A stretch of 64,000 bases of DNA from Maridesulfovibrio ferrireducens (lineage in GTDB: Bacteria; Desulfobacterota; Desulfovibrionia; Desulfovibrionales; Desulfovibrionaceae), in contig NZ_JAEINN010000004.1 in assembly GCF_016342405.1 (NCBI RefSeq), positions 204,916-268,915 on the forward strand. Direction: 5' to 3'. The notes under the pieces were generated by a model, which was not told the DNA's origin, ran no database searches, and was given only the letters and a program-made list of their open reading frames with translations. The position numbers and the translations under genes are program-made. Below, in pieces: positions 35,823-44,651 of the stretch; positions within the stretch are counted from its first letter, which is position 1; each line of letters starts with the position of its first letter.

Positions 35823-36445
35823 TGCTGTATTCTGTCCGCTTTGTATGATTTGAGCCATCCGGCGAATCCGATAATCGCCATGACAGTATAAACCGTCATC
35901 AATCCGCTGTATCCGGTCCATCCTTTAAGGTAATATATGACTATATACATTGCGTCTGCGGTAATCCACAGAATCCAGTTTTCGAGGTATTTTTTAGCCA
36001 GCAGATATTGAGCGATAAGGCTTATGACCGTTGTGAGGGCGTCCCACCACGGAAAAGATGCGCCGAGGTAATTTTCTGATATATATCCGAGTGGTATGAA
36101 TGTGATAAGTCCGATCGCGGCAAGGCGGAGGGATAATTTTAGGTCAACTTTTCGAACTTTAAGCGGTTCGTGATCTTTGCCGCCGCGAAGCCATTGATGC
36201 CAGCCGTAGAAGCCCAGCACGACATATATAAATTGCAGAAATGCGTCCGAGTACAGTTTTCCCTGAAAGACAACAACCATCCATATCGCCACGCTCACAA
36301 TTCCGAAAGGCCAGCATAAAGCATTCTGCCGGACACTCAGCACTATATAAATCAGCCCCGTGGCAATGGATACACGTTCACCAAGCCCCATAGAGTTAAT
36401 GAAGGTTATGATGAAGTTTATAGGTTCCATTGCAAAATCAAGCAT
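35807..36445 (-). CDS. pnuC: Nicotinamide riboside/mononucleotide transporter
   Basis: The 212-residue inner-membrane protein has about seven helices and PnuC signatures: CWPFGIVSVAIWMVVVF near residue 44, FYGWHQW near 80, and the late WILWITADAMYIVIYY motif. It facilitates entry of nicotinamide riboside, used with the kinase encoded by the overlapping downstream gene for NAD salvage. The start at 36445 has a CAGGAG ribosome site. It lies only 48 bp after the sensor-kinase gene on the same strand, with no terminator between, so it may be cotranscribed with the redox-signalling cluster. Confidence 0.92.
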   Translation of the reverse strand: MLDFAMEPINFIITFINSMGLGERVSIATGLIYIVLSVRQNALCWPFGIVSVAIWMVVVFQGKLYSDAFLQFIYVVLGFYGWHQWLRGGKDHEPLKVRKVDLKLSLRLAAIGLITFIPLGYISENYLGASFPWWDALTTVISLIAQYLLAKKYLENWILWITADAMYIVIYYLKGWTGYSGLMTVYTVMAIIGFAGWLKSYKADRIQQCQPA

Positions 36446-36493
36446 GTTGAAAGCTCCTGAGTCTAAGTCGTGGTTGGGGTTTGAAGGGGCAAC

Positions 36494-38776
36494 CTACTCA
36501 GAAATCCCCTTTCCATCAACATCTTCACGCGGGAAAGCAATGGTGAAACAGGCTCCTTTGCCGTCGCGGGATGCTGCCTGAATTGTTCCTTTGTAATCCT
36601 GCACAATGCCGTATGATATGGATAGTCCAAGCCCTGTTCCTTTGCCGACGTCTTTGGTGGTGAAGAACGGCTCGAACAGTCTGTCCTGAATTGTTTCGGG
36701 GATACCCGGACCTGTGTCGCAAATTTCTATAATTACTTTGGTATTTGTAAAGTATGTAGCTATGAAAATTTTCTTGTCATCTGAAAGCGGACAGCTTTTT
36801 GCCCAATGTTCTTCAATAGCGTCTCTGGCATTGATCAGCAGGTTGATAACGACCTGTTCCAGACGGTTGGAATCCGCCATGATGAAAGGGAGGTCTTTAT
36901 CGAGTTCCCAGACTACGTCTATATTACGTTCCCGCAGTTGCTGACTGAAAAATTCAAAGCCGCGCGTTAATACTTCATTAACTTGCACCGGCATGGTTTT
37001 CAGGTCGGCTTTGCGTCCGAATTCACGCATATGGTCAATAATCTTGCTTGCGCGGTCCACATGCGTATCAACCCCTTCTGCCATCTCATGAAGAATTTCA
37101 GGTTCAATAGTTTGATTGCGGGAAACTTTACGCATGAGCAGATTGCTGATTGTCTTTAAAATTGCCAACGGCTGATTAAGCTCGTGCGCGACACCGGAGG
37201 CCATTTCTCCAAGTGTTGTCATTTTGCTGGCTTGAATGAGCTGATGCTCTGCTTCAAGCTTTTTAGTCACATCACTACAAGTCACAATCAGAGTTTTGTT
37301 ATTGTGAAAATGAGCGGGAGATATGCGCATGATTACGTAAATGTGTTTGTTGGATTTGGTTATTTGAGTGCATGGCCCGATCTCTTTTTTTATTTTCAGC
37401 AGATGGTCATAATCCGGGCGTTCTTCTTCTCTGAATAATTCTGTAAAATTTGTGCCCAATATTTCTTCAGAAGAATAACCGTACATGCTGGCAACCGGGT
37501 CGTTGCAGTTAAGAATTTCCAGAGTGTCACCGTCAAGCACGAAGACAGCGCCGGGGATTGAGTCGAAAATTGCGTGATAGCGCTGTTCAGAGGCCGCCAG
37601 ACGTTCTTCGAGTTCTTTTCGCGGAGTAATGTCTATCATCATTTCCATTGCGGCAACAATTTTACCGGAATGGTCCATGATAGGAGATGTATACACAATC
37701 CAGTGAATAGGGTTTCCGTTCTTTGAAAGCCCGGATTCTTCACTCATGTGGGGTGATAGATCTAAGAAAGTTCTTTCAACCGGACACTCTACACATTTTT
37801 TATCGCGATCCTTGTTGATTTGGTAGCAATGTCTGCCGTCAGGCTTACCGAAATGTTCCTCATAAGCCTTATTCTGGCGAATAACCCGAAAGTTAAGATC
37901 TACAACACTGACAAGACAGGGCACGTTATGGAATAGGTTACGGTATTCTTCTTTCTGTTTAATCAGTTCTCTATGTTTTTCCATAACCTGTCGGCCCATC
38001 ATATTGAAAGCTTTGGAGAGGGCGCCGATTTCATCTGATTGTTCAAGGTCCACTCCGACGAATTCTTTGTCGGAACCGATACCTTTAGTCGCTGTAATCA
38101 GTTTGCTAATCGGTTTGAAAATAAAATTATAAGCATAGACAATAAGCGCGGCGAATGTCGCCATAAAAACGATCAAAGCAATGGCGATATTTGATTGTTC
38201 AAAGGTTGCAATCATGGAGTTTTTCTTTTCCATGGAAACTTCCATATCTAAAAGTCCCAGAAGGCGTTCGTCTTTTGAGTGAATGTGACAAGGTCCGGGC
38301 GCGCAACCTTCCGAGTTGGCAATAGGGGTCATGATACTTATGGATTTTTCGCCGTTAACCGTTTGCATGCGGCTGCGCTCGGTTAAGCTCATGGTGGCTG
38401 GTATCGGGGCGTATTGATGACAGGTCCAGCAAGGAACTGTTTTAAGGTCTACGACAGTGTTGATTTCAGCAGGTTTGTTGGAAAAGACTATTTGTCCTTT
38501 TTTATTATATATGCGGATACTTTTGATTTCGCGCTGTTTACTGATGTTCTGGATAACTTCTTTGATGTCTTCTTCGGAGTCGAGCATCATAGCGTAATTA
38601 AGGCTTAGCAGAATGGTGTCGGACAGCATTGCGATGTCGGACATGACGTTGTCAGTAATGTTCTTTTTGAAAAAGAGTACGTTGAAGCTTGTCCAGAGCA
38701 TAACACTCAGCAGGAGAGTTATGCCGCCTGACAGGATCATTTTCATGATTAAACTTTCGCGCAATCTTTTGAACAC
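36494..38776 (-). CDS. Membrane sensor histidine kinase with periplasmic c-type heme motifs, HAMP and PAS domains
   Basis: This is a 760-residue kinase. TM1 covers about 13-36. A periplasmic domain follows (37-195) with a heme-attachment motif CWTCH (116-120) and a second CAPGPCH (158-164), which has four residues between the cysteines. TM2 covers about 196-218, then HAMP (220-270), PAS 1 (280-385, with a CYQI...CVECP cysteine group at 317-331) and PAS 2 (400-505). The kinase core has phospho-acceptor His531 in SGVAHELNQPL and an ATPase with NLLINARDA, DTGPGIP and GTGLGLS. The GTG start sits behind a GGGAGA site. The layout suggests a redox or ligand sensor using heme c. It lies downstream of the Rrf2 gene in the hmc cluster, and no DNA-binding partner regulator is adjacent. 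Confidence 0.9.
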   Translation of the reverse strand: MFKRLRESLIMKMILSGGITLLLSVMLWTSFNVLFFKKNITDNVMSDIAMLSDTILLSLNYAMMLDSEEDIKEVIQNISKQREIKSIRIYNKKGQIVFSNKPAEINTVVDLKTVPCWTCHQYAPIPATMSLTERSRMQTVNGEKSISIMTPIANSEGCAPGPCHIHSKDERLLGLLDMEVSMEKKNSMIATFEQSNIAIALIVFMATFAALIVYAYNFIFKPISKLITATKGIGSDKEFVGVDLEQSDEIGALSKAFNMMGRQVMEKHRELIKQKEEYRNLFHNVPCLVSVVDLNFRVIRQNKAYEEHFGKPDGRHCYQINKDRDKKCVECPVERTFLDLSPHMSEESGLSKNGNPIHWIVYTSPIMDHSGKIVAAMEMMIDITPRKELEERLAASEQRYHAIFDSIPGAVFVLDGDTLEILNCNDPVASMYGYSSEEILGTNFTELFREEERPDYDHLLKIKKEIGPCTQITKSNKHIYVIMRISPAHFHNNKTLIVTCSDVTKKLEAEHQLIQASKMTTLGEMASGVAHELNQPLAILKTISNLLMRKVSRNQTIEPEILHEMAEGVDTHVDRASKIIDHMREFGRKADLKTMPVQVNEVLTRGFEFFSQQLRERNIDVVWELDKDLPFIMADSNRLEQVVINLLINARDAIEEHWAKSCPLSDDKKIFIATYFTNTKVIIEICDTGPGIPETIQDRLFEPFFTTKDVGKGTGLGLSISYGIVQDYKGTIQAASRDGKGACFTIAFPREDVDGKGISE

Positions 38777-38815
38777 GGCATTGTCTCCCTAAGGTCTCGC
38801 GATCTATGAGAAGTT

Positions 38816-39247
38816 TTATTTCATTCTTTCAGCAGGGCAGAGATAAGCGTCTTTCATAAGGTCGGCCAAAGAGTATGAGTCGAGCATTTTATACATGGCT
38901 TGATTTGCATCATCCCAGATAGAACGACGTAGACATACTGCAGAACGCGGGCAGACTGTTTCATCTCCGACGCAGTCGAGAATTTTTTCCTGACCGTCTA
39001 AAATCTGGGCTATGGCACCGATGGATATATCTTCCGGTTCACGGAGAAGGACGTTGCCGCCGTTTGGCCCGCGTTTACCTTTAATATACCCGCCTTCTTT
39101 GAGCATCTTTAATATTTTTTCAAGATATTTAAGAGAAATACCTTCTCTTCTGGCCGAGTCTTTGCTCGGGACCGGTCCATTCTTGGAGTGCAGAGCTATA
39201 TCGAGCAGCAAGCGTGCTCCGTATCGGCTTCGAGTAGTTAGTTTCAT
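38816..39247 (-). CDS. rrf2: Rrf2-family transcriptional regulator
   Basis: The 143-residue protein has the N-terminal winged helix of the Rrf2 family (MKLTTRSRYGARLLLDIAL, recognition region SLKYLEKILKMLKEGGYIKGKRGPNGG). A three-cysteine motif lies near residues 92-106 (DCVGDETVCPRSAVC), the usual ligand set for an iron-sulfur cluster. Rrf2 was first described next to the hmc operon of Desulfovibrio vulgaris, where loss of the rrf1-rrf2 region raises hmc expression. The same role is likely here. Its candidate operator is the inverted-repeat cluster upstream of hmcA. Confidence 0.93.
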   Translation of the reverse strand: MKLTTRSRYGARLLLDIALHSKNGPVPSKDSARREGISLKYLEKILKMLKEGGYIKGKRGPNGGNVLLREPEDISIGAIAQILDGQEKILDCVGDETVCPRSAVCLRRSIWDDANQAMYKMLDSYSLADLMKDAYLCPAERMK

Positions 39248-39350
39248 GAAATTTTTCTCTGATCTGTTATTTGAATTATCGTAAAAGTCGTTGTTTATAA
39301 CAGGTTAATAACAGGAGGACGAAAAGAATGAAAGAGGGGAAGATTTCAGC

Positions 39351-41264
39351 TCAAACAATGCAAGGCAGAGTTATTGTAAAAACGGTTCCTTTGCCCAGTT
39401 CAGATTCAACAGCGATTTTTCCGCCATGTTGTTCAATTGTCTGATTGGAGATGAAAAGTCCGATGCCGGTTCCTTTTTTCCCTTTTGAGGAAAAGAATAG
39501 AGTGAAAATTTGATTTCTGGTTTCCTGATCCATGCCCATGCCGGTATCGGATATTACGATGATAAGATTGCTGTCTTTTAGCGAGGCGGAAAAGCCTATG
39601 GAGTAATTACGGCCTTCAATAGGATTATCGCAGGCATCAACTGCGTTTTCCAGAAAATTTACCAGTGTTGCAGACATGGCACTTGAATCTATTTGGATAG
39701 TCCCAAGGTTTTCGGGGATATCAAGTGTCAGCTCAAGCCCTGCGGTTTTAGCCTTCGGTACAACAAGTTCCGCTGTTTCGTTCAGGAAGGTGGAGGCATC
39801 GATTGCTTCAACTTCAAGTTCACGTGATTTTGCATAGTAAAGGATATCCAGCACCATCTTTTTGACCCGGCCGACGGTGTTTTTGAGCACCTTGGTAGCA
39901 GCATCAACGCGAACCTGATCTTTTTTGCGCAGGCCGGATTCAAGACGATAGATACCGCCGTCCAGAGCTGTGAGCATCCCCTTAACTCCATGTGACATGG
40001 AACCGAGCATGAAACCGAGTGACGTCAGATGATCCTGCAGGCGGCGGATTTCTGTAATGTCGGTGGACATTTCCATTACCTGTATAATTTTTCCATACGC
40101 ATCACGTATAGGGGCAGACCATACCAGTACATTTTTATGTTCACCGTTGCGGGTTGTCACAACAGTTTCCATTTGATGGGAATTTCCATCTTGAAAAGTG
40201 AGCTGTACCGGACATTCATTGCACGGCTCCAGACTGTGCTTGTAGGTCTTAAAGCAGTGTGTACCGGATGCATCATCGAAATCTTCTTTGAAGCGGCGAT
40301 TAACTTCGGCGATGGTGAAGTCAGGATTCTGCACCGAAATATAGCAGGGGGCTTCATCAAACAACCGCTCAAATTTATGTTGAGTTGTCAGTAATTCATC
40401 TTTAAGGCGTTGCAGTTCGGTCATATCCACTGAAATATCGAGAACAAGTTCTATTTCACCCTCTTTATTAGCAATAGGAGCGGTGTAAACTGTGACGGGA
40501 ATTTCTTCTCCGTCTTTACCCAGGAAAGTTTCTTTGCTGCGCTGGCCCTTACCTGTAGTGAAAGTCTTTTGAACAGGGCAGGCATTACCGGCAGAGGTGC
40601 GGTCGGAATAAATGTCGAAGCTGTTTTTACCGACAACTTCACCGAGGCGATCTTTGAGAAGTTTGTTTGCGGATACTATTTCGAGGTATCTGTTATGGAT
40701 GGATACAAGGCAGGGCAGTTCATTAAAAAGGCCTGAACCTGTTTCCACTTCATTTGAGGCGCTTGAGAGTGCTGAGCTAAGTCCTTCAACTACCTGACAG
40801 GCCGCAGTCTGACGCTCTAATTCAACAATTCTTTGAGTTTTTTCATCAACCAGCCGTTCAAGATTTTCTGTGTATTCACGGAGCTTGCTTTTCATCTGGA
40901 TTTTTTCCAGAACACGCTCCAATGAAATTTCAAGAACTTCGTCGTTTATGGGTTTGGTTATGAAATCCGCGGCGTCGAACTTAAGAGATTCAATAGCAAG
41001 ATCTAAATCACCATGCCCGGTGAGCATGATTATTTCAATTTCAGGGAACTGCCGCTTTACAGTCTTAAGAAGTTCAATGCCGTCCATTTGAGGCATTTTA
41101 ATATCTGTAAGAATGATGGCTGGCCGGAATGTTTTAAGCAGTTCCAACGCAGCTTGACCGTTTTCGGCAGTCTGGACAACATATCCAAGATCGACAAGTG
41201 TGAGTCCGAGAAAGCGTCTTATGCCTTCCTCGTCATCTACAAGCATTAATTTTTTGTTGCCCAT
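39351..41264 (-). CDS. Hybrid histidine kinase: receiver, two PAS domains, kinase core
   Basis: The 637-residue soluble protein begins with a receiver domain (residues 5-120, phospho-acceptor Asp54 in LTDIKMP, Lys in ITKPI). A coiled coil follows, then PAS 1 (about 180-290, ending with the ACPVQKTF cysteine) and PAS 2 (about 305-415, with HCFKTYK...CNECPVQLTF). A kinase core has the H-box SMSHGVKGML and ATPase motifs NFLENAVDACD, DTGMGMD and GTGIGLF. The PAS cysteine pattern is shared with the membrane kinase in the same cluster. It has no membrane segment, so it senses a cytoplasmic signal or receives phosphate from another kinase. It follows the two receiver genes with short gaps. Confidence 0.9.
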   Translation of the reverse strand: MGNKKLMLVDDEEGIRRFLGLTLVDLGYVVQTAENGQAALELLKTFRPAIILTDIKMPQMDGIELLKTVKRQFPEIEIIMLTGHGDLDLAIESLKFDAADFITKPINDEVLEISLERVLEKIQMKSKLREYTENLERLVDEKTQRIVELERQTAACQVVEGLSSALSSASNEVETGSGLFNELPCLVSIHNRYLEIVSANKLLKDRLGEVVGKNSFDIYSDRTSAGNACPVQKTFTTGKGQRSKETFLGKDGEEIPVTVYTAPIANKEGEIELVLDISVDMTELQRLKDELLTTQHKFERLFDEAPCYISVQNPDFTIAEVNRRFKEDFDDASGTHCFKTYKHSLEPCNECPVQLTFQDGNSHQMETVVTTRNGEHKNVLVWSAPIRDAYGKIIQVMEMSTDITEIRRLQDHLTSLGFMLGSMSHGVKGMLTALDGGIYRLESGLRKKDQVRVDAATKVLKNTVGRVKKMVLDILYYAKSRELEVEAIDASTFLNETAELVVPKAKTAGLELTLDIPENLGTIQIDSSAMSATLVNFLENAVDACDNPIEGRNYSIGFSASLKDSNLIIVISDTGMGMDQETRNQIFTLFFSSKGKKGTGIGLFISNQTIEQHGGKIAVESELGKGTVFTITLPCIV

Positions 41265-41315
41265 CCCGTTCCTCCCAAAAAAGTAGCGTAGCCTGCAGCA
41301 ATATCGCCGGATAGG

Positions 41316-41681
41316 CTAATCATCAGCGTCGCCAAGGGCTTTTCTGACGATTTCAATAACATCAGTAGGGTCAAAAGGCTTTTTAATCGTCGCTACTGCA
41401 CGTTTGATGGCAAGATGAATGCCGGATAATCCGCTGATAACAATAACGGGTATATCTGAAAATTGTTCTTCCTGAGTCAGCCTGCGATAGAAGCGCGGAC
41501 CCCATTCATGCGGCATTTCAAGATCAAGTGTTATTAAATCAGGCTTTTCGGCCATGGCTACATCGAAAGCTGTGAGACCATCAGATGCACGGCAGGTAAG
41601 GTAGCCGTGGTCTTCAAATACGTTAATCAGGTAGTCGACGATGTCCGGATCGTCATCAACAACCATTATTTTTTTGGGCAT
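41316..41681 (-). CDS. Single-domain response regulator (Rrf1-like), copy 2
   Basis: This is a 121-residue receiver without an output domain. Acidic residues Asp10-Asp11, phospho-acceptor Asp53 (TLDLEMP), Ser83 in VISGL and Lys101 in KKPFD are all present. The loop after the phospho-acceptor reads HEWGPRFYRRL, an insertion-like sequence shared with the next receiver gene. I chose ATG 41681 with its AGGTGA site over the GTG three codons upstream. It may relay phosphate between the kinases of this cluster. Confidence 0.9.
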   Translation of the reverse strand: MPKKIMVVDDDPDIVDYLINVFEDHGYLTCRASDGLTAFDVAMAEKPDLITLDLEMPHEWGPRFYRRLTQEEQFSDIPVIVISGLSGIHLAIKRAVATIKKPFDPTDVIEIVRKALGDADD

Positions 41682-41769
41682 GCTTGTCACCTATTGGATT
41701 ATTTGACGGGATTTAATTCCCGCTATGGAGAAAAGCGGCACCTTACCAGTGAGCCCTTTTAATGTAAAT

Positions 41770-41802
41770 CGGCCGGCCTGCAACTTCGTCGCAAGCCGGC
41801 CG
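41770..41802 (-). promoter_or_regulatory. Strong GC hairpin between the two receiver genes
   Basis: CGGCCGGCCTGC pairs with GCAAGCCGGCCG with one mismatch. No T tract follows on the minus strand. It may be a partial terminator or an mRNA stability element that sets the ratio of upstream to downstream gene products. Confidence 0.55.
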
Positions 41803-41822
41803 GGTCAGGAACTATATAATAC

Positions 41823-42176
41823 TTAGCCGATTGTCTCTTTAATAATCGCGATTAATTGATCAGCATCGAAAGGCTTGGTCAGAGTAGCAACTGCTTTAGG
41901 AATTGCATACTGATTAGCATTGAGACCGCTGATTACAATGACTGGAATTCTTTTGAGATCATCGTTCAGGGTCAGCTTACGGTAGAAGCGAGGGCCCCAT
42001 TCGTTAGGCATTTCCAGATCGAGTGTGATCAAATCCGGGGTTTCTTTTTCAGCAACTTCGATAGCTACTTTTCCATCTTCGGCTGTCACAGTTTCATAAC
42101 CGTTATCACCGAATAGTTCGCTCAAGTAGGAACGAATTTCCTGATCGTCATCAACGATTAAAATTTTCTTAGACAT
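41823..42176 (-). CDS. rrf1: Single-domain response regulator (Rrf1-like), copy 1
   Basis: This is a 117-residue receiver domain with Asp10-Asp11, phospho-acceptor Asp53 (TLDLEMP), Ser83 and Lys101 (LTKPFD), and no output domain. The NEWGPRFYRKL loop matches the other receiver, so the pair arose by duplication. In Desulfovibrio vulgaris a receiver gene, rrf1, follows the hmc genes, and this is the likely counterpart. The ATG at 42176 has an AGGAGG site, better than the earlier start in the same frame. Confidence 0.9.
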   Translation of the reverse strand: MSKKILIVDDDQEIRSYLSELFGDNGYETVTAEDGKVAIEVAEKETPDLITLDLEMPNEWGPRFYRKLTLNDDLKRIPVIVISGLNANQYAIPKAVATLTKPFDADQLIAIIKETIG

Positions 42177-42222
42177 AACAATCCTCCTGATGAAGCTAGA
42201 ATTAACCGGCAAATTATAATTT

Positions 42223-42254
42223 CCGCAACCAGCCGGGATTGACCGGCTGCGGTT
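42223..42254 (-). promoter_or_regulatory. Hairpin between the Usp gene and the first receiver gene
   Basis: AGCCGG (42231-42236) pairs with CCGGCT (42243-42248), and flanking CCGC/GCGG can add four pairs across a bulge. The T-rich stretch that follows on the minus strand is weak, so read-through is expected. Confidence 0.45.
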
Positions 42255-42265
42255 ATTGGGTCGTG

Positions 42266-43159
42266 TTAGACTTTATCCGGCTTGCTGACGCTGACAACCG
42301 GACAGTTAGCCCGGACAATGACCTGTTCCACTGTGGAACCGATCTTTGCTTTTTCTGCATCAAGCTCACGAGTGTGATGGGCCATAACAATCAGGTCCAC
42401 CTGCTTTTCACGGGCAAGCTTAACTATTTCCACGTAAGGAGCACCTTCCCATACCTCGATATCGAAGTTCTTAAAATCACCCATGAGCGGAACGTATGTT
42501 TCACGGATACGTTTGCGGGCAACAATAAGATTTTCTTCGATCTGAGTCTGGTCAAGAACCTTACCGCTGATATCCAGCGCGTGGAAAATGGTCAGTACAC
42601 AGTCAAGTTCGCGGGCTGTATTAAGAGCAAATTTAAATGCGCTTGCAGCCTGCTTTGAGAAGTCCGTTCCGAACAGGATGCTTGAGAAACCGCCCCAGTA
42701 GGAAGCGGACTCACGGTGCACAGTAAGGACAGGGCAGCGGGCTGCCTTGGCTACTTTCTGTAATGTGCTGCCGGGATATCCCCTGTGGTATTTGACGTTA
42801 TCGCCTGAGCTTGCGCCCATAACGATAAGGTCAGAATCCTGATTACGCGCTTCGCGAAGAATTTCGCGGTGCGGAGCACCTGTCGTAATCACGATTTTGG
42901 CATTCTCAGCACCTGCGAACTGTTTAGCGTAAGTGGTCTTGAGTTCTTCTTCAACCCAGGAGATATACTCCGCGTCCACTTCAACTTCTTCGCCTGTGCG
43001 AACATCATTTACAACCTGAGAGAAAGCCTTGGTAGGCACTCCCAGAACATGGAAGATCGTTACTTCCGAGCCGTAGCGTTTGGCCATGTCGAATGCTACG
43101 CGGGCAGCTCCGAAGCTTGCCGGAGATCCGGTAGTGGCCAAAAGAATTTTCTTAAACAT
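42266..43159 (-). CDS. Tandem universal stress protein
   Basis: The 297-residue cytoplasmic protein has two Usp domains (about 1-145 and 155-295). The first has a nucleotide-binding motif, VMGASSGDNVKYHRGYPGST. The second has VMAHHTRELDAEKAKIGST. Usp proteins bind ATP and respond to energy or redox stress. Translation starts at ATG 43159 with a GAGGTG site. A much longer open frame continues upstream into hmcF but lacks a ribosome site and is not used. It sits directly behind hmcF in the operon. Confidence 0.92.
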   Translation of the reverse strand: MFKKILLATTGSPASFGAARVAFDMAKRYGSEVTIFHVLGVPTKAFSQVVNDVRTGEEVEVDAEYISWVEEELKTTYAKQFAGAENAKIVITTGAPHREILREARNQDSDLIVMGASSGDNVKYHRGYPGSTLQKVAKAARCPVLTVHRESASYWGGFSSILFGTDFSKQAASAFKFALNTARELDCVLTIFHALDISGKVLDQTQIEENLIVARKRIRETYVPLMGDFKNFDIEVWEGAPYVEIVKLAREKQVDLIVMAHHTRELDAEKAKIGSTVEQVIVRANCPVVSVSKPDKV

Positions 43160-43217
43160 GTGACACCTCGTTCGTTGCGGACTGTTGATGCTACACTCTT
43201 GCCGATAAAGGTCGGAG

Positions 43218-44612
43218 TTACTCTTCGTCCTTTGGCAACATATGCTCGGGCACATCCAGCATACCGATGACCAGTGGTTTGAGGAATGACCAGCGGATGC
43301 CGATTTCATACTCTTCCTCAAGGTCCCGAATAGCATCCCAGCAGTTATGGCAGGGAGCAATAACCAGCTTACAGCCGGTATCGAGGATCTGGTCCATTTT
43401 TTTACGCAGAGCAACGTTACGCTGCTCACGGTACATGCCTATTCCGTTGAAACCGCCACCACCGCCGCAGCAGTAGTTGTGTTCTTTGTTAGGAGACATC
43501 TCAACAAAGAAGCCTGGCTCAACAATGTAACTGATAATTTCTCTAGTAATGTCTTTGAGGCCCTGATTACGCACATAGTTGCAGGAGTCCTGCAAGGTGA
43601 CAGGCTCTTTGATTCTCTTTGCAGGATCAATTTTGAGCTTGCCCGTACGAAGAGCTTCAGCCAGCCATTCAACGTAGTGAATGTAAGGACGCGGAGGTAA
43701 TCCGTCTGGACGTCCTGTCCAGTATGGTCCTTCGATGACTGTTGCACGATGGGCATGTCCGCATTCGGTACCGATTGCGCGTTTAGGATTTAAACGTTCA
43801 ATAGCATCATATACGTTCTGTACGTTGTCTTTGCAGCATTCCCAGTCTCCGGCAAACATGGAAAGGGAAGTTTGTTCCCAGCCTTCAGAAGGCACTGTCC
43901 AGTTTTCACCGGCAACATGGAAGAGAATAGCTGCTTCAGCTACGTCTTCAGGGTAATGCTTAGGTTCACGGGCATTACAGGTATACATGATGTCTGCATC
44001 CTGCTTGTCCACGGGAATTTCAAGACCCGGCCATTCTTCTTCAGTTTCTTCCGCCATCCACTCACAGGTTTCAACCCAGTCTTCAGTGGTTACGTCCATC
44101 TGCGCGCGATAAACGCGGTGCATACCGGAACCGATTTTAAGTTCCCATGGAACGAATCCCTGAGAATAAAGAAGGCCTCTGAGGTATGAGAACATAACGC
44201 CCATGTCGATACCGTGAGGGCAGTACATTCCGCAACGGTTACAACATGTGCACTGTGACCATGCTACATCCATGCAGTGACGCATGAATTCGTTAGTAAC
44301 TTTACCTTTCTTTTTAACGATCTGTCCTAGTGTGGACTGGATCTTATAGGACGGAACCTGCTTAGGTGTCCGGCCATTAACTTGATATAGAAAACAACTT
44401 TCTGCGCAGAGTCCGCAATGAGCACAGATTTCCAACCAGGTTTTGGTCCTGGATTTCAAGGTTTTCTGTACTAGCGCCCATAGAGCATCGGAATCAACTT
44501 CCAGCTCTAACATTTCTGCGTAGTATTTAGTTCCGCGACTATCAGAAAGAGTCAGCTTAAGCTGCTCATCTGTTTTAATCGGGGTCTTATTACATAATAT
44601 TCCTTCAGGCAT
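43218..44612 (-). CDS. hmcF: Hmc complex iron-sulfur subunit HmcF (HdrD-like)
   Basis: The 464-residue cytoplasmic-side protein resembles the HdrD subunit of heterodisulfide reductase. Two [4Fe-4S] sites are visible: Cys63, 66, 69 and 73 ([11 protein letters not shown]) and Cys121, 124, 127 and 131 (ending CGMYCP). A cysteine-rich CCG domain follows, with the [11 protein letters not shown] motif near residue 398. In the Hmc complex this subunit faces the cytoplasm, where it could exchange electrons with a thiol/disulfide partner. The length matches Desulfovibrio HmcF (about 460). The ribosome site is GAGGAGAAG. Confidence 0.95.
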   Translation of the reverse strand: MPEGILCNKTPIKTDEQLKLTLSDSRGTKYYAEMLELEVDSDALWALVQKTLKSRTKTWLEICAHCGLCAESCFLYQVNGRTPKQVPSYKIQSTLGQIVKKKGKVTNEFMRHCMDVAWSQCTCCNRCGMYCPHGIDMGVMFSYLRGLLYSQGFVPWELKIGSGMHRVYRAQMDVTTEDWVETCEWMAEETEEEWPGLEIPVDKQDADIMYTCNAREPKHYPEDVAEAAILFHVAGENWTVPSEGWEQTSLSMFAGDWECCKDNVQNVYDAIERLNPKRAIGTECGHAHRATVIEGPYWTGRPDGLPPRPYIHYVEWLAEALRTGKLKIDPAKRIKEPVTLQDSCNYVRNQGLKDITREIISYIVEPGFFVEMSPNKEHNYCCGGGGGFNGIGMYREQRNVALRKKMDQILDTGCKLVIAPCHNCWDAIRDLEEEYEIGIRWSFLKPLVIGMLDVPEHMLPKDEE

Positions 44613-44651
44613 TGTGCTTCTCCTCTATGAGTCTGAATGAATCTGTTCCTG

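Noticed and set aside
43160..43429. N-terminal extension of the Usp gene into hmcF
   Set aside because: It overlaps hmcF coding sequence and has no Usp similarity. The ATG at 43159 has a GAGGTG site.
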